Notes: generated from the letters alone by a model not told the origin. Shown: positions 21,207 through 29,481, numbered from the stretch's first letter. The stretch: DNA of 36,431 bases from Vibrio jasicida CAIM 1864 = LMG 25398 (GCF_000400365.1 NZ_BAOG01000042.1:1-36431); one strand, 5' to 3'. Program-made: numbers and translations.

Positions 21207-21265
21207 GAGGTTGTCCTGAATTATTGTAATTACAGCAAATACTAGCAGGACGAAAGAGGAGAATC

Positions 21266-21318
21266 TTTATAGAGAGGCAGGGAAATAGAGGTAAACTTTT
21301 TGCACGCGGTTTACCTCT
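21266..21318 (-). promoter_or_regulatory. cutC promoter overlapped by a 10-bp perfect dyad
   Basis: On the minus strand, TTTACC (21295-21290), an 18-base spacer and TATAAA (21271-21266) form a promoter candidate. The -35 lies inside one arm of a perfect inverted repeat (21287-21296 with 21309-21318, 12-base spacer, arm AGAGGTAAAC). This geometry suits a repressor operator. An alternative is a plus-strand terminator, because TTTTGCTTTT follows on that side. Confidence 0.5.
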
Positions 21319-21346
21319 TTTGCTTTTCAAAAATACAGATAAAAAG

Positions 21347-21376
21347 AAAGCCCAGAGCAAAACTCTGGGCTTTTTT
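21347..21376 (-). terminator. Intrinsic terminator after the peroxiredoxin gene
   Basis: AGCCCAGAG (21349-21357) pairs with CTCTGGGCT (21363-21371) over a 5-base loop, with a T-rich tail in both directions. On the minus strand it lies 106 bases past the peroxiredoxin stop and before cutC. Confidence 0.85.
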
Positions 21377-21482
21377 AAGACTTTACTTAGACTGATTGGC
21401 GTTTGCGGTTTTCCCGCTATAGCTTTTTGCTTTATATATACATCCAACCAACACGCCCATTGAGCTTGGGCGGCAGTGTCTA

Positions 21483-22091
21483 TTACTTGCTTAGGTCGTC
21501 TGCGTGCTCAGATAGGAACGCTGCAACACCTTTTGGAGATGCGTCCATACCTGCTTTACCTTCTTCCCATTGTGCAGGACATACTTCGCCGTGCTTCTGG
21601 TGGAAGTTAAGAGCATCAACCATGCGTAGCATTTCGTCGATGTTACGACCTAGAGGTAGATCGTTAACTACTTGGTGACGTACAAGACCGTCTTCGTCGA
21701 TTAGGAAAGAACCACGGAAAGCAACGCCTGCTTCTGGGTGCTCTACATCGTACGCTTTACAGATTTCGTGCTTAACGTCAGCAACTAGAGGGTATTTAAC
21801 TTGACCGATACCGCCATCTTCGATAGCAGTGTTACGCCATGCGTTATGAGAGAACTGAGAATCGATAGAAACACCGATTACTTCAACACCTTTAGCTTGG
21901 AAATCAGCTAGACGGTTGTCGAATGCGATTAGTTCAGATGGGCAAACGAACGTGAAATCTAGTGGGTAGAAGAATACTACTGCTTTCTTACCTTTAGTGA
22001 ATTCTGCAAAGTTGAAGTTTTCAACGATTTCACCGTTACCTAGAACAGCTGCTGCAGTAAAGTCAGGGGCTTGACGACCTACTAGTACCAT
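21483..22091 (-). CDS. Typical 2-Cys peroxiredoxin (AhpC/TSA family)
   Basis: It reduces hydrogen peroxide and organic peroxides using a cysteine thiol. The peroxidatic Cys is C50 in DFTFVCPSE and the resolving Cys is C171 in GEVCPAQW, the arrangement of Prx1/AhpC-type dimers that form decamers. No AhpF-like reductase lies nearby, so thioredoxin or another reductase must recycle it. Length (202) is normal. AGGAG lies 8 bases before the ATG. The gene diverges from oxyR, which suggests OxyR control; a TATAGT -10 candidate lies at 22175-22170. Confidence 0.95.
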   Translation of the reverse strand: MVLVGRQAPDFTAAAVLGNGEIVENFNFAEFTKGKKAVVFFYPLDFTFVCPSELIAFDNRLADFQAKGVEVIGVSIDSQFSHNAWRNTAIEDGGIGQVKYPLVADVKHEICKAYDVEHPEAGVAFRGSFLIDEDGLVRHQVVNDLPLGRNIDEMLRMVDALNFHQKHGEVCPAQWEEGKAGMDASPKGVAAFLSEHADDLSK

Positions 22092-22208
22092 TTTTTTGCT
22101 CCTAAAAATTTTGTTTGCTCCAAACCTACATTCAGTTATTTAGGTTTGGTCCGTGTTTGTGCGAGACAAACTATAGTACAGATTGTAGTATTGAAAAAAG
22201 CGAAATAA

Positions 22209-22250
22209 ATAGATTGAGTTCATCGAAAAAAGCGATAACACCAAAACTAT
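22209..22250. promoter_or_regulatory. Candidate OxyR-binding region between peroxiredoxin and oxyR
   Basis: ATAG (22209), ATCG (22222), CGAT (22233) and CTAT (22247) form a nested inverted pattern around a 7-base centre. The inner pair has the 11-base step of OxyR sites; the outer pair is off by two to three bases. The match is imperfect and read by eye. Confidence 0.35.
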
Positions 22251-22290
22251 TATCTCGATCACTGGAACAGCAATAGATACAAATAGAATT

Positions 22291-23196
22291 ATGAATAAAT
22301 GGCCTAGCTTGAAGCAGTTACACTATTTGGTCACTCTGCACGAAACTCGACATTTTAGTGATGCTGCTGAGCGTTGTTTTGTCAGTCAATCCACCTTAAG
22401 TAAAGGCATCCAAAACCTTGAAGAGTTGATTGGTTGTCCACTTTACGAAAAGAAAGATAAAAAAAGCCCATTAGTCTTCACTCAAGCTGGTGAAATGGTG
22501 GTGCAGCAAGGTCGAGAATTGCTCGCCAAAGGGCAAGATCTTGTTGAACTGGGTCGCTTATGCCAAGGCGATGATATGGAAGGGCAGCTTAAAGTCGGTT
22601 GTATTCCGACCATAGCACCTTTCTTATTGTGCGATCTTGTTCAAGAGGTGAACTACCGCTTCCCGCAATTAAATCTTCTATTAAGAGAAGACACCACGAC
22701 TAACTTGCTGCAAGCGCTTCGCCACGGTGAGTTGGACGTATTGATTCTGGCTCTGCCTGTAGAGATAGAAGGAATGGAAAGTCGTGTAGTCGGTCAAGAT
22801 CCGTTTCGCATGGTGATCAGCGCCAATCAAGCAGATTCCGTACCTGTACCGATCCGTTATGCAGACTTGCCAGATGAATCCGTCTTCTTATTAGAGAAAG
22901 AGCACTGTCTTACAGAGCACGCGGTTTCAGCATGTAAGCTAACGGACAAAGAGAAGATCAACCCATTCACCGCAACCAGTCTTCATACATTGGTGCAAAT
23001 GGTGGCGAATGGTCTGGGCACCACGTTTATCCCGCAAATGGCGATTGATCATGGTTTGCTACACAACCAGAACTTAGTGGTGATCGACCCTCCAGGTCAG
23101 CAAGCATATCGCGATATTGGTTTGGTTTGGCGTCCAAGCTCGTCACGATCAAACACTTTCAATCAATTGGCAGAAGTCGTCTCTGAACTGCTTTAG
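22291..23196 (+). CDS. oxyR: Hydrogen-peroxide-responsive LysR regulator OxyR
   Basis: OxyR activates antioxidant genes after a disulfide forms in its effector domain. The N-terminal winged helix (about 5-65) carries AAERCFVSQSTLSKGIQNLE. The redox pair is intact: C206 and C215 in EHCLTEHAVSAC, with the same 9-residue spacing as C199/C208 of E. coli OxyR. The following ATSLHTLVQMVANGLGTT block is also conserved. Extra Cys residues occur at 29, 49, 91, 104 and 114. The gene has a poor ribosome site. Divergent pairing with a peroxiredoxin supports the OxyR identity over a generic LysR. Confidence 0.93.
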   Translation: MNKWPSLKQLHYLVTLHETRHFSDAAERCFVSQSTLSKGIQNLEELIGCPLYEKKDKKSPLVFTQAGEMVVQQGRELLAKGQDLVELGRLCQGDDMEGQLKVGCIPTIAPFLLCDLVQEVNYRFPQLNLLLREDTTTNLLQALRHGELDVLILALPVEIEGMESRVVGQDPFRMVISANQADSVPVPIRYADLPDESVFLLEKEHCLTEHAVSACKLTDKEKINPFTATSLHTLVQMVANGLGTTFIPQMAIDHGLLHNQNLVVIDPPGQQAYRDIGLVWRPSSSRSNTFNQLAEVVSELL

Positions 23197-23237
23197 CGAT
23201 TAGTATTAGCCTGCTACTCCCGATCTAATATCAAAAG

Positions 23238-23262
23238 GCGCACTAGAAATAGTGCGCTTTTT
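23238..23262 (+). terminator. Intrinsic terminator of oxyR
   Basis: GCGCACTA (23238-23245) pairs with TAGTGCGC (23250-23257) over a GAAA loop and is followed by TTTTT. Confidence 0.92.
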
Positions 23263-23802
23263 AGGATTTTATTCTGTGCGTGAACTTTGACTTGTAAAAT
23301 TTTACAGATGAACTTTCATGAAGCTTTCATAAAATAGTGAAATTTCACAATGTTAATTTTACACAACTGCCTGCGTAACGCGTTTAAGTCGCGTTTAATT
23401 TCCTCTTCCTAGCCCTTGTGAATACAAGGATTTTTCTCCTGCCTCACTATTCATACGCTTGTTTGAATTCAAAAATAACCTGTAAATTTAATGTAATTTA
23501 ATTACGTAATAACTTACAAATTAAACTCAAAAATCAAACACTTGTTTGATACCGAATAAAACTTTGAATTTAACGTTTTGTTTACTTGAGGGGTTTCGCT
23601 TAAACCTTTGTTGGGTTAGCTTAATTAAAGGCTTGTAAGACTTATGTCTAGATTGAAAAAGCAATTCAGGTTGCGCAAGGTATAGACACAACGAAGCGAA
23701 GTGAACACCAAATCGAAGGATGTAATTTGTTGTTCATAACTTACAAATGTAGCTTTAGGCTGACTGCCCAAGATGGATAAAGCACGTTAAGGATGAATGA
23801 TT
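23263..23802. other. AT-rich control region before aceB, no gene
   Basis: About 530 bases with no convincing ORF. It holds a perfect 14-bp palindrome TGTAAAATTTTACA (23293-23306), a CTTTCAT repeat with 11-base period (23313-23330), a perfect 12-bp palindrome GTGAAATTTCAC (23337-23348), a small hairpin CCTTGT/ACAAGG followed by TTTTT (23414-23435), the 18-bp dyad at 23533-23550, and a 12-base direct repeat TAACTTACAAAT (23510-23521 and 23737-23748). This density of dyads suggests an aceBA promoter with several regulators and perhaps a long leader. Confidence 0.6.
23533..23550. promoter_or_regulatory. Perfect 18-bp dyad resembling a PsrA operator
   Basis: ATCAAAC (23533-23539) and GTTTGAT (23544-23550) are perfect inverted arms around a 4-base centre. 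This fits the CAAAC-N4-GTTTG form of PsrA, a TetR-family fatty-acid-responsive regulator that is known to control fatty-acid degradation, and in Shewanella reportedly the glyoxylate shunt. A partial copy (CTTGTTTGA) lies near 23458. The assignment is by motif form only. Confidence 0.5.
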
Positions 23803-25431
23803 ATGCTTGCTCAGACAGAACAAAAAACACAACAACTAAAGCAAACCCAAGGCATGCTTGAGGTGAATGGAGTCGTTGCTCCTGAACATCAAGCAATTTT
23901 CCCTGTTGAAGCCCAAACCTTTTTATCTCTACTGTGTGAAAAATTTGCCGGACGTGTTGAACAGTTGCTGGAAGCACGAGAAGGAAAGCAAGCACGCATC
24001 GACGCTGGTGAACTGCCAGACTTTCTACCAGAGACACAAGACATTCGTGAAGGAAGCTGGAAGATCCTCGGAATCCCGCAAGATCTGCAAGATCGCCGAG
24101 TGGAGATTACAGGACCAACTGATCGCAAAATGGTGATTAACGCACTGAATGCGAATGTAAAAGTGTTCATGGCAGACTTCGAAGATTCGATGTCCCCTGC
24201 GTGGAGTAAAGTTCTGGATGGTCAAATTAACTTGCGCGATGCTGTTAATGGCACCATCAGCTACACCAATCCTGACAATGGCAAGCACTATCAGCTGGCA
24301 GAAGACCCAGCGGTGTTGATCTGCCGTGTTCGCGGACTGCATCTAGAAGAAAAACACGTAACGTGGCACGGTCAGATCATTCCAGGTGCGCTATTCGATT
24401 TCGCTCTGTACTTCTACAACAACTATAAAGCGCTACTGAAAAAGGGAAGCGGTCCTTACTTCTACATTCCAAAACTGCAATCGCATCATGAAGCGAAGTG
24501 GTGGAGCGAAGTGTTCCATTTCACCGAAGAGTATTTCGGTTTGGATACAGGCACCATCAAAGCGACTGTACTGATTGAAACCTTACCAGCCGTATTCGAA
24601 ATGGATGAGATTCTGTTCTCACTGAAAGAACACGTCGTCGGTTTGAATTGTGGTCGCTGGGATTACATCTTTAGCTACATTAAGACACTGAAAAACCACC
24701 CAGATCGTGTACTACCAGATCGCCAAGTGGTAACCATGGACAAGCTATTCCTCAACGCTTACTCAAGATTGTTGGTGCGTACTTGTCATAAACGTGGCGC
24801 ATTTGCGATGGGCGGCATGGCAGCTTTTATTCCGGCTAAAGACCCACAAGAAAACCAAAAAGTACTGGATAAGATCCACAACGATAAATCGCTAGAAGCT
24901 AACAACGGTCACGACGGAACTTGGGTTGCTCACCCAGGGTTGGCAGACACCGCAATGGAAGTGTTCAGTGCCACACTGGGGCAGCGCACCAACCAATTGG
25001 ATGTGAACCGCTCAGAAGACGCACCAATAACCGCCGCAGAGCTGCTTGAACCGTGCGAAGGTGAACGTTCAGAAGAGGGCATGCGCCATAACATCCGCGT
25101 TGCTCTGCAATACATCGAAGCTTGGATCTCTGGCAACGGTTGTGTGCCGATTTACGGACTGATGGAAGACGCAGCAACGGCTGAAATCTCCCGTGCTTCT
25201 ATCTGGCAATGGATTCAACACGGTAAGTCGCTTGACAACGGATTGAAGGTCACTAAAGAGCTGTTCGAACTCTATCTGAAAGAAGAGATTGAAGTCGTGA
25301 AACAAGAAATTGGCGAGCAGCGCTACCAAGCTGGTCGATTTGAAGAAGCGGCAGATTTGATGGCTAGGCTCACCACAAGTGATGAACTGACCAACTTTTT
25401 AACCATTCCAGGTTATGACTACTTGGATTAA
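23803..25431 (+). CDS. aceB: Malate synthase A
   Basis: Malate synthase condenses glyoxylate with acetyl-CoA to malate, the second glyoxylate-shunt step. The protein follows E. coli AceB closely: DRRVEITGPTDRKMVINALN, VFMADFEDSMSPAW, VLICRVRGLHLEEKHV, the GLNCGRWDYIFSYIKT block and AFAMGGMAAFIP. The acidic region DGTWVAHPG and the C-terminal YGLMEDAATAEISR block carry catalytic residues of the family. An earlier in-frame ATG (23797) sits only 3 bases after AAGGA, so I prefer the ATG at 23803 (542 residues). It heads an aceB-aceA operon; the kinase gene aceK, present after aceA in E. coli, is absent here. Confidence 0.97.
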   Translation: MLAQTEQKTQQLKQTQGMLEVNGVVAPEHQAIFPVEAQTFLSLLCEKFAGRVEQLLEAREGKQARIDAGELPDFLPETQDIREGSWKILGIPQDLQDRRVEITGPTDRKMVINALNANVKVFMADFEDSMSPAWSKVLDGQINLRDAVNGTISYTNPDNGKHYQLAEDPAVLICRVRGLHLEEKHVTWHGQIIPGALFDFALYFYNNYKALLKKGSGPYFYIPKLQSHHEAKWWSEVFHFTEEYFGLDTGTIKATVLIETLPAVFEMDEILFSLKEHVVGLNCGRWDYIFSYIKTLKNHPDRVLPDRQVVTMDKLFLNAYSRLLVRTCHKRGAFAMGGMAAFIPAKDPQENQKVLDKIHNDKSLEANNGHDGTWVAHPGLADTAMEVFSATLGQRTNQLDVNRSEDAPITAAELLEPCEGERSEEGMRHNIRVALQYIEAWISGNGCVPIYGLMEDAATAEISRASIWQWIQHGKSLDNGLKVTKELFELYLKEEIEVVKQEIGEQRYQAGRFEEAADLMARLTTSDELTNFLTIPGYDYLD

Positions 25432-25460
25432 CCCAAAGATTTTAAACACTCAATTTATCT

Positions 25461-25517
25461 AACTAATACATGTTTATTTAACTAATACGTGTTTGTTTAA
25501 CGACTACGTGAAAGATT
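25461..25517 (+). repeat. Three tandem ~19-base repeats between aceB and aceA
   Basis: Units start at 25461, 25480 and 25499 with consensus AACTAATACRTGTTTRTTT; the third copy is diverged (AACGACTACGTG). A 6-bp hairpin (AGGCAG 25520-25525 with CTGCCT 25537-25542) and TGCAC-AA-GTGCA (25566-25577) follow before the aceA start. Function is unknown. Confidence 0.7.
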
Positions 25518-25598
25518 CGAGGCAGATAAGGATGTACTGCCTGAGAACGGAAAACTCAACGCACATGCACAAGTGCACATTATAAGAGGGATAGACCA

Positions 25599-26912
25599 AT
25601 GACTAACTTAACTCGCCGCCAACAAATTGAAGCTCTGGAAAAAGATTGGGCAACCAACCCACGCTGGAAAAACGTAAAACGCACCTACACTGCGGAAGAA
25701 GTAGTAACACTGCGTGGTTCTATGGTACCTGCGAACACGATTGCACAACGTGGTGCTGACAAACTTTGGTCACTGGTCAACGGTAGCTCAAAGAAAGGCT
25801 ATGTTAACTGCCTTGGTGCACTAACGGGTGGTCAAGCCGTACAGCAAGCTAAAGCAGGTATCGAAGCGATTTACCTATCTGGCTGGCAGGTAGCGGCAGA
25901 TAATAATACTGCGTCTACGATGTACCCAGACCAATCTCTGTATCCAGTAGATTCTGTTCCTTCGGTCGTTAAACGCATCAATAATTCGTTCCGTCGTGCA
26001 GACCAAATTCAATGGACAGCAGGTAAATCGCCAGAAGATGAAGGCGGCATTGATTACTTCCTACCAATCGTCGCGGATGCAGAAGCAGGCTTTGGTGGTG
26101 TACTTAACGCTTACGAGCTAATGAAATCGATGATCGACGCAGGTGCGGCAGGTGTTCACTTTGAAGACCAATTAGCATCAGTGAAAAAATGTGGTCACAT
26201 GGGCGGTAAAGTATTGGTTCCAACTCAAGAAGCGGTGCAAAAACTGGTCGCAGCTCGCCTAGCCGCGGATGTTGCTGGCACAACAACACTGGTTATTGCG
26301 CGTACCGATGCAAACGCAGCCGACTTGCTAACGTCTGATTGCGACCCATACGATAAAGACTTTATTCAAGGAGAGCGCACTCCAGAAGGTTTCTACCGTG
26401 TTCGTGCAGGTATCGACCAAGCTATTTCTCGTGGCCTAGCTTACGCGCCATATGCGGATCTAATCTGGTGTGAGACGGCAACGCCATGTTTAGAAGAAGC
26501 TCGTAAGTTTGCAGAAGCGATTCATGCCGAGTACCCAGACCAACTATTGGCATACAACTGTTCACCTTCATTCAACTGGGAGAAAAACCTAGATGCAGAA
26601 ACCATTGCTAAGTTCCAACAAGAACTGGCGAATATGGGCTACAAGTACCAGTTCATCACGCTAGCAGGTATTCACAACATGTGGTTCAACATGTTCGAAC
26701 TGGCACACGCTTACGCACAAGGCGAAGGCATGCGTCATTACGTTGAGAAAGTTCAGCGTCCTGAGTTTGAAGCGGCAGAAAAAGGCTATACGTTCGTAGC
26801 GCACCAACAAGAGGTTGGCACGGGATACTTTGACAGAATGACCAATACTATCCAAGGCGGGCAATCTTCAGTGACAGCACTGACAGGGTCTACCGAAGAA
26901 GACCAATTCTAA
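25599..26912 (+). CDS. aceA: Isocitrate lyase
   Basis: Isocitrate lyase splits isocitrate to succinate and glyoxylate, the first glyoxylate-shunt step. The catalytic loop [13 protein letters not shown] places the general acid Cys at C198. The magnesium-site region [10 protein letters not shown] (about 158-167) and [14 protein letters not shown] are intact, as is [14 protein letters not shown]. Length (437) matches the short, bacterial form (E. coli 434). A GAGGG ribosome site precedes the ATG. It follows aceB after 167 bases with repeats and hairpins, and ends in a strong terminator. Confidence 0.98.
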   Translation: MTNLTRRQQIEALEKDWATNPRWKNVKRTYTAEEVVTLRGSMVPANTIAQRGADKLWSLVNGSSKKGYVNCLGALTGGQAVQQAKAGIEAIYLSGWQVAADNNTASTMYPDQSLYPVDSVPSVVKRINNSFRRADQIQWTAGKSPEDEGGIDYFLPIVADAEAGFGGVLNAYELMKSMIDAGAAGVHFEDQLASVKKCGHMGGKVLVPTQEAVQKLVAARLAADVAGTTTLVIARTDANAADLLTSDCDPYDKDFIQGERTPEGFYRVRAGIDQAISRGLAYAPYADLIWCETATPCLEEARKFAEAIHAEYPDQLLAYNCSPSFNWEKNLDAETIAKFQQELANMGYKYQFITLAGIHNMWFNMFELAHAYAQGEGMRHYVEKVQRPEFEAAEKGYTFVAHQQEVGTGYFDRMTNTIQGGQSSVTALTGSTEEDQF

Positions 26913-26954
26913 CAAGCATAGAGTCTATAATTACTACGTTAGTAATGGCATCTT

Positions 26955-26981
26955 GAGCGGCGAATTAGCCGCTCTTTTTTT
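26955..26981 (+). terminator. Intrinsic terminator of aceBA
   Basis: GAGCGGC (26955-26961) pairs with GCCGCTC (26968-26974) and is followed by TTTTTTT. Confidence 0.93.
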
Positions 26982-27020
26982 GCTTTTTATTTGTTGTGAG
27001 TGCAATAAGCTCTGCTCAAA

Positions 27021-27467
27021 CTATTCTGTTTCTAGCTCTTCAGGTTCAACTTCTTCCTGAAGCTCTAGTAGGTTGATTGCGATGGAAACAAAGTCTGTGT
27101 CGGTGATAATTCCGACTAAGTGACCTTTAGTTACCACAGGCAAACAGCCTACTTTGTGTTTTTGCATATAGATAGCACTTTGCTTTAATCCAGCTCTTGG
27201 TTCTGCTGTCATGATGTTGGTGTGCATCATTTCATAAAGCGGGGTGTCGAGGGTAAAAGATTGTTCAGCCTCATCTGGGTGTAAACAGGATTCTTGTGCA
27301 GCAAGAATATCGCGTTGAGTCACCAAGCCTTGTAAGTGTTTATTGGCATCAACAACCGGAATATGTCGAATATCAAGCGCTTCCATCATGCTTTTTGCGT
27401 CACGTAATGTGTGCTCACGCAGCAAGGTATGAGGGTTGCGAGTCATCATGTCTTCAACCTTGATCAT
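27021..27467 (-). CDS. CBS-domain protein
   Basis: The 148-residue protein is a stand-alone Bateman module: two CBS motifs, each with the helix-strand pattern and the HIPVVD / GCLPVV strands that bind adenine nucleotides. CBS1 spans about residues 1-60 (VEDMMTRNPHTL, DIRHIPVVDANKHLQGLVTQRDIL) and CBS2 about 75-135 (TNIMTAEPRAGLKQSA, VGCLPVVTKGHLVGIITDTDFV). The acidic tail (LQEEVEPEELETE) is typical of small soluble forms. I start at 27467 because GGAGGT lies 5 bases upstream; the longer frame from 27485 has no site. Specific ligand and partner are unknown. Confidence 0.9.
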   Translation of the reverse strand: MIKVEDMMTRNPHTLLREHTLRDAKSMMEALDIRHIPVVDANKHLQGLVTQRDILAAQESCLHPDEAEQSFTLDTPLYEMMHTNIMTAEPRAGLKQSAIYMQKHKVGCLPVVTKGHLVGIITDTDFVSIAINLLELQEEVEPEELETE

Positions 27468-27661
27468 AGAGACCTCCAGCGGCATTGTCCTTCCTTTAAA
27501 TATAGAGAATATTTTTCCGTATATCTGGGAGCTGCCTCGTTTTTCACTAATAAAATAAAACGATTAGATGGAGATCAATCAGAAGTGAGAATGTACTGGA
27601 GTTTTCCATAATTCCAGCTACTCATTTGGGGCGATGTTAGGATGTAAGCGCTATCATAAAT

Positions 27662-27697
27662 AACCAAAGCTAAGGAGTTTAAACCTTAGCTTTGGTT
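27662..27697 (-). terminator. Intrinsic terminator after the 73-residue periplasmic protein
   Basis: A 14-bp perfect stem (27662-27675 with 27684-27697) lies 4 bases beyond the stop; the minus-strand tail is TTATTTAT, so termination is likely though the U-tract is weak. Confidence 0.75.
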
Positions 27698-27701
27698 ACT
27701 C

Positions 27702-27923
27702 TTAACGTTGCTTAAAATGCACACAGATAAGACCATAAGCTTTCGCGTCCACACATCGGCCTATATAGCTTTTATTAGGAAGGTTGACCGCACATAAACG
27801 GGGGACCTGCTTTAAGTCACATGCTTGTTGCATTGCGGTGATCTTCTGGTGGTTAGAGTTTGCGAGTGTACCGGAAGAAAACACGAGTACGGCGGCACTT
27901 AACGCCATAGTTAACATCTTCAT
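27702..27923 (-). CDS. Small Cys-rich periplasmic protein, 73 residues
   Basis: I do not recognise this family. A clear Sec signal peptide (about 1-21, MKMLTMALSAAVLVFSSGTLA) leads to a mature part of about 52 residues with four cysteines (C35, C44, C57, C67) and a basic pI, enough for two disulfides in the periplasm. The ATG at 27923 has GAGGTAAG just upstream; a longer in-frame start at 27938 does not. It stands alone with its own terminator. A secreted or periplasmic stress-type peptide is possible, but nothing shows a function. Confidence 0.72.
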   Translation of the reverse strand: MKMLTMALSAAVLVFSSGTLANSNHQKITAMQQACDLKQVPRLCAVNLPNKSYIGRCVDAKAYGLICVHFKQR

Positions 27924-28184
27924 ACTTACCTCAATCAATGTTCAAAGAGCAAATGCTCACCTTCACTATAGTTCAAAGAAATTACTACTGATTGGTTTGT
28001 TAATTATTGCTGTTTTACCGTTGAAAAACTCAATGCGAGTCAGTTTGCATTTTTCACTGATAAGGTATGTGGTCAGAATGTAATCTAATGAGTTGAATCG
28101 CACATTTTTACTTGCTTGATTTTCCAAGATAAGCATGTGGAAGAAGATATGCTCAGGCTTACCAGATTGAAGATTACAACCTAA

Positions 28185-29351
28185 ATGAAACGAACGAAAT
28201 GCAACAAGCTCATTGCTTTGGCAGTGGCGGCATTCAGTGTGCAATCCGCTCAAGCGATTGTGTTAGGAGATGAGCAAACCGACCCGGTTGATCGTGTGAC
28301 TTTACGCGCAAGTAACATGGCAGAGTTTCCGCTGTGTGGCGGTACCATGCTGACGGAACAATGGGTATTAACTGCGGCACACTGTGTGGTGATGGGGCAG
28401 GGAACCAACGAAGCGAGCTATTATGTGACCACTCCGGGTGAACTGTCCGTGAATGCCAATGTGTATGATCTAAATACTGCAGGGCTTGATAACTTCTATC
28501 CAGTTTCACATGTGGTAGTGCATCCGGATTACACGCGTATATCTAAAGCGGATATCGACAGTAGCGGCAACGTCAAACCCATCCAAACGGGTTTAGATTC
28601 TGATATTGCATTGTTGTATCTCACTCGTCCGGTCGCGAATGCAAGATTTGCGGACTTAGCAAACAAAACTGAGATGGAGAATATTGAAGCGCGTCTGGCT
28701 GCAGATTGGAACGACAATTATCTAACCAATCAGCGTGTGGAAAACGTGCAAGTATTTGGTTGGGGAACTACTCAACCTGATGCGTCTGAATCCTCAGATA
28801 CACTTAAAACCACCATTAGCACCTTTTTACCCATCGACAAATGTTATGAGCGCTTAGAAATTGGCAGCAGCTTTCCGGGCATCATTGATTCACGTGAGAA
28901 TTTAACCAAAATATGTACTTTGCCAACTCGGAATGAAGTGCTGGACTCAGAGAGTAATACCCAATATGGCAATTCTGCATGTAAAGGTGACAGTGGTGGT
29001 CCACTCATCGATGTCGCAACGGGGAAGCAGATCGGTATTGTAAGCGGTGCTCCTCTTATTCTTCCGACATGTGGTTCACTTACTATCCCAAGTTTCTACA
29101 CCAAAGTGAGCCAATATCATGATTGGGTACAGTCTTACATTACCGCTGACGCCCCCCCAAACAGTTACATCATTGAACCCAACTTTATTAAAGAGGCCAA
29201 TGATGACAATGGGGGAGAAGAAGAGTGTCACGATGGTATTGCGACCAACAACTGTGATTTTAGAGGCTCTGAAGACGATGGTGGTAGCTTAGGAATTTGG
29301 TGGCTGAGTGTTTTAGCCTCATTTACATGGTTGCGCCGACGTAAAGTATAA
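28185..29351 (+). CDS. Secreted S1-family serine protease with GlyGly-CTERM sorting tail
   Basis: This protein has a signal peptide (about 1-24), a trypsin-fold domain (about 25-320) and the GlyGly-CTERM tail (366-388: GGSLG, a hydrophobic span, RRRK). The triad is H66 (TAAHC), D140 (SDIALL) and S270 (GDSGGP). Position 264, which equals residue 189 of trypsin, is Ser rather than Asp, so the S1 pocket should resemble chymotrypsin. An Asp/Glu/Asn-rich linker with two Cys precedes the tail. GlyGly-CTERM proteins are type II secretion substrates processed by rhombosortase, as for the V. cholerae Ves proteases; those partners are not in the window. Confidence 0.92.
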   Translation: MKRTKCNKLIALAVAAFSVQSAQAIVLGDEQTDPVDRVTLRASNMAEFPLCGGTMLTEQWVLTAAHCVVMGQGTNEASYYVTTPGELSVNANVYDLNTAGLDNFYPVSHVVVHPDYTRISKADIDSSGNVKPIQTGLDSDIALLYLTRPVANARFADLANKTEMENIEARLAADWNDNYLTNQRVENVQVFGWGTTQPDASESSDTLKTTISTFLPIDKCYERLEIGSSFPGIIDSRENLTKICTLPTRNEVLDSESNTQYGNSACKGDSGGPLIDVATGKQIGIVSGAPLILPTCGSLTIPSFYTKVSQYHDWVQSYITADAPPNSYIIEPNFIKEANDDNGGEEECHDGIATNNCDFRGSEDDGGSLGIWWLSVLASFTWLRRRKV

Positions 29352-29378
29352 AATCAGGCCGCAATAGATAGAAAAGAT

Positions 29379-29403
29379 AAGCAGCGAACTCCGCTGCTTT
29401 TTT
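29379..29403 (+). terminator. Intrinsic terminator of the protease gene
   Basis: AAGCAGCG (29379-29386) pairs with CGCTGCTT (29392-29399) over a 5-base loop and runs into TTTT. Confidence 0.88.
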
Positions 29404-29481
29404 GTTGCTGCTAATCCTGAGACTTTCACGTTTTATTACACTCTTAATGAAAGGTTTTACAGTCAATCTAAGGGGATTTGC

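Noticed and set aside
23337..23348. CRP site
   Set aside because: GTGAAATTTCAC has a 4-base centre, not the 6-base centre of the CRP consensus TGTGA-N6-TCACA.
27966..28253. 95-codon minus-strand frame opposite the protease start
   Set aside because: It overlaps the protease signal peptide region antisense and has no ribosome site.
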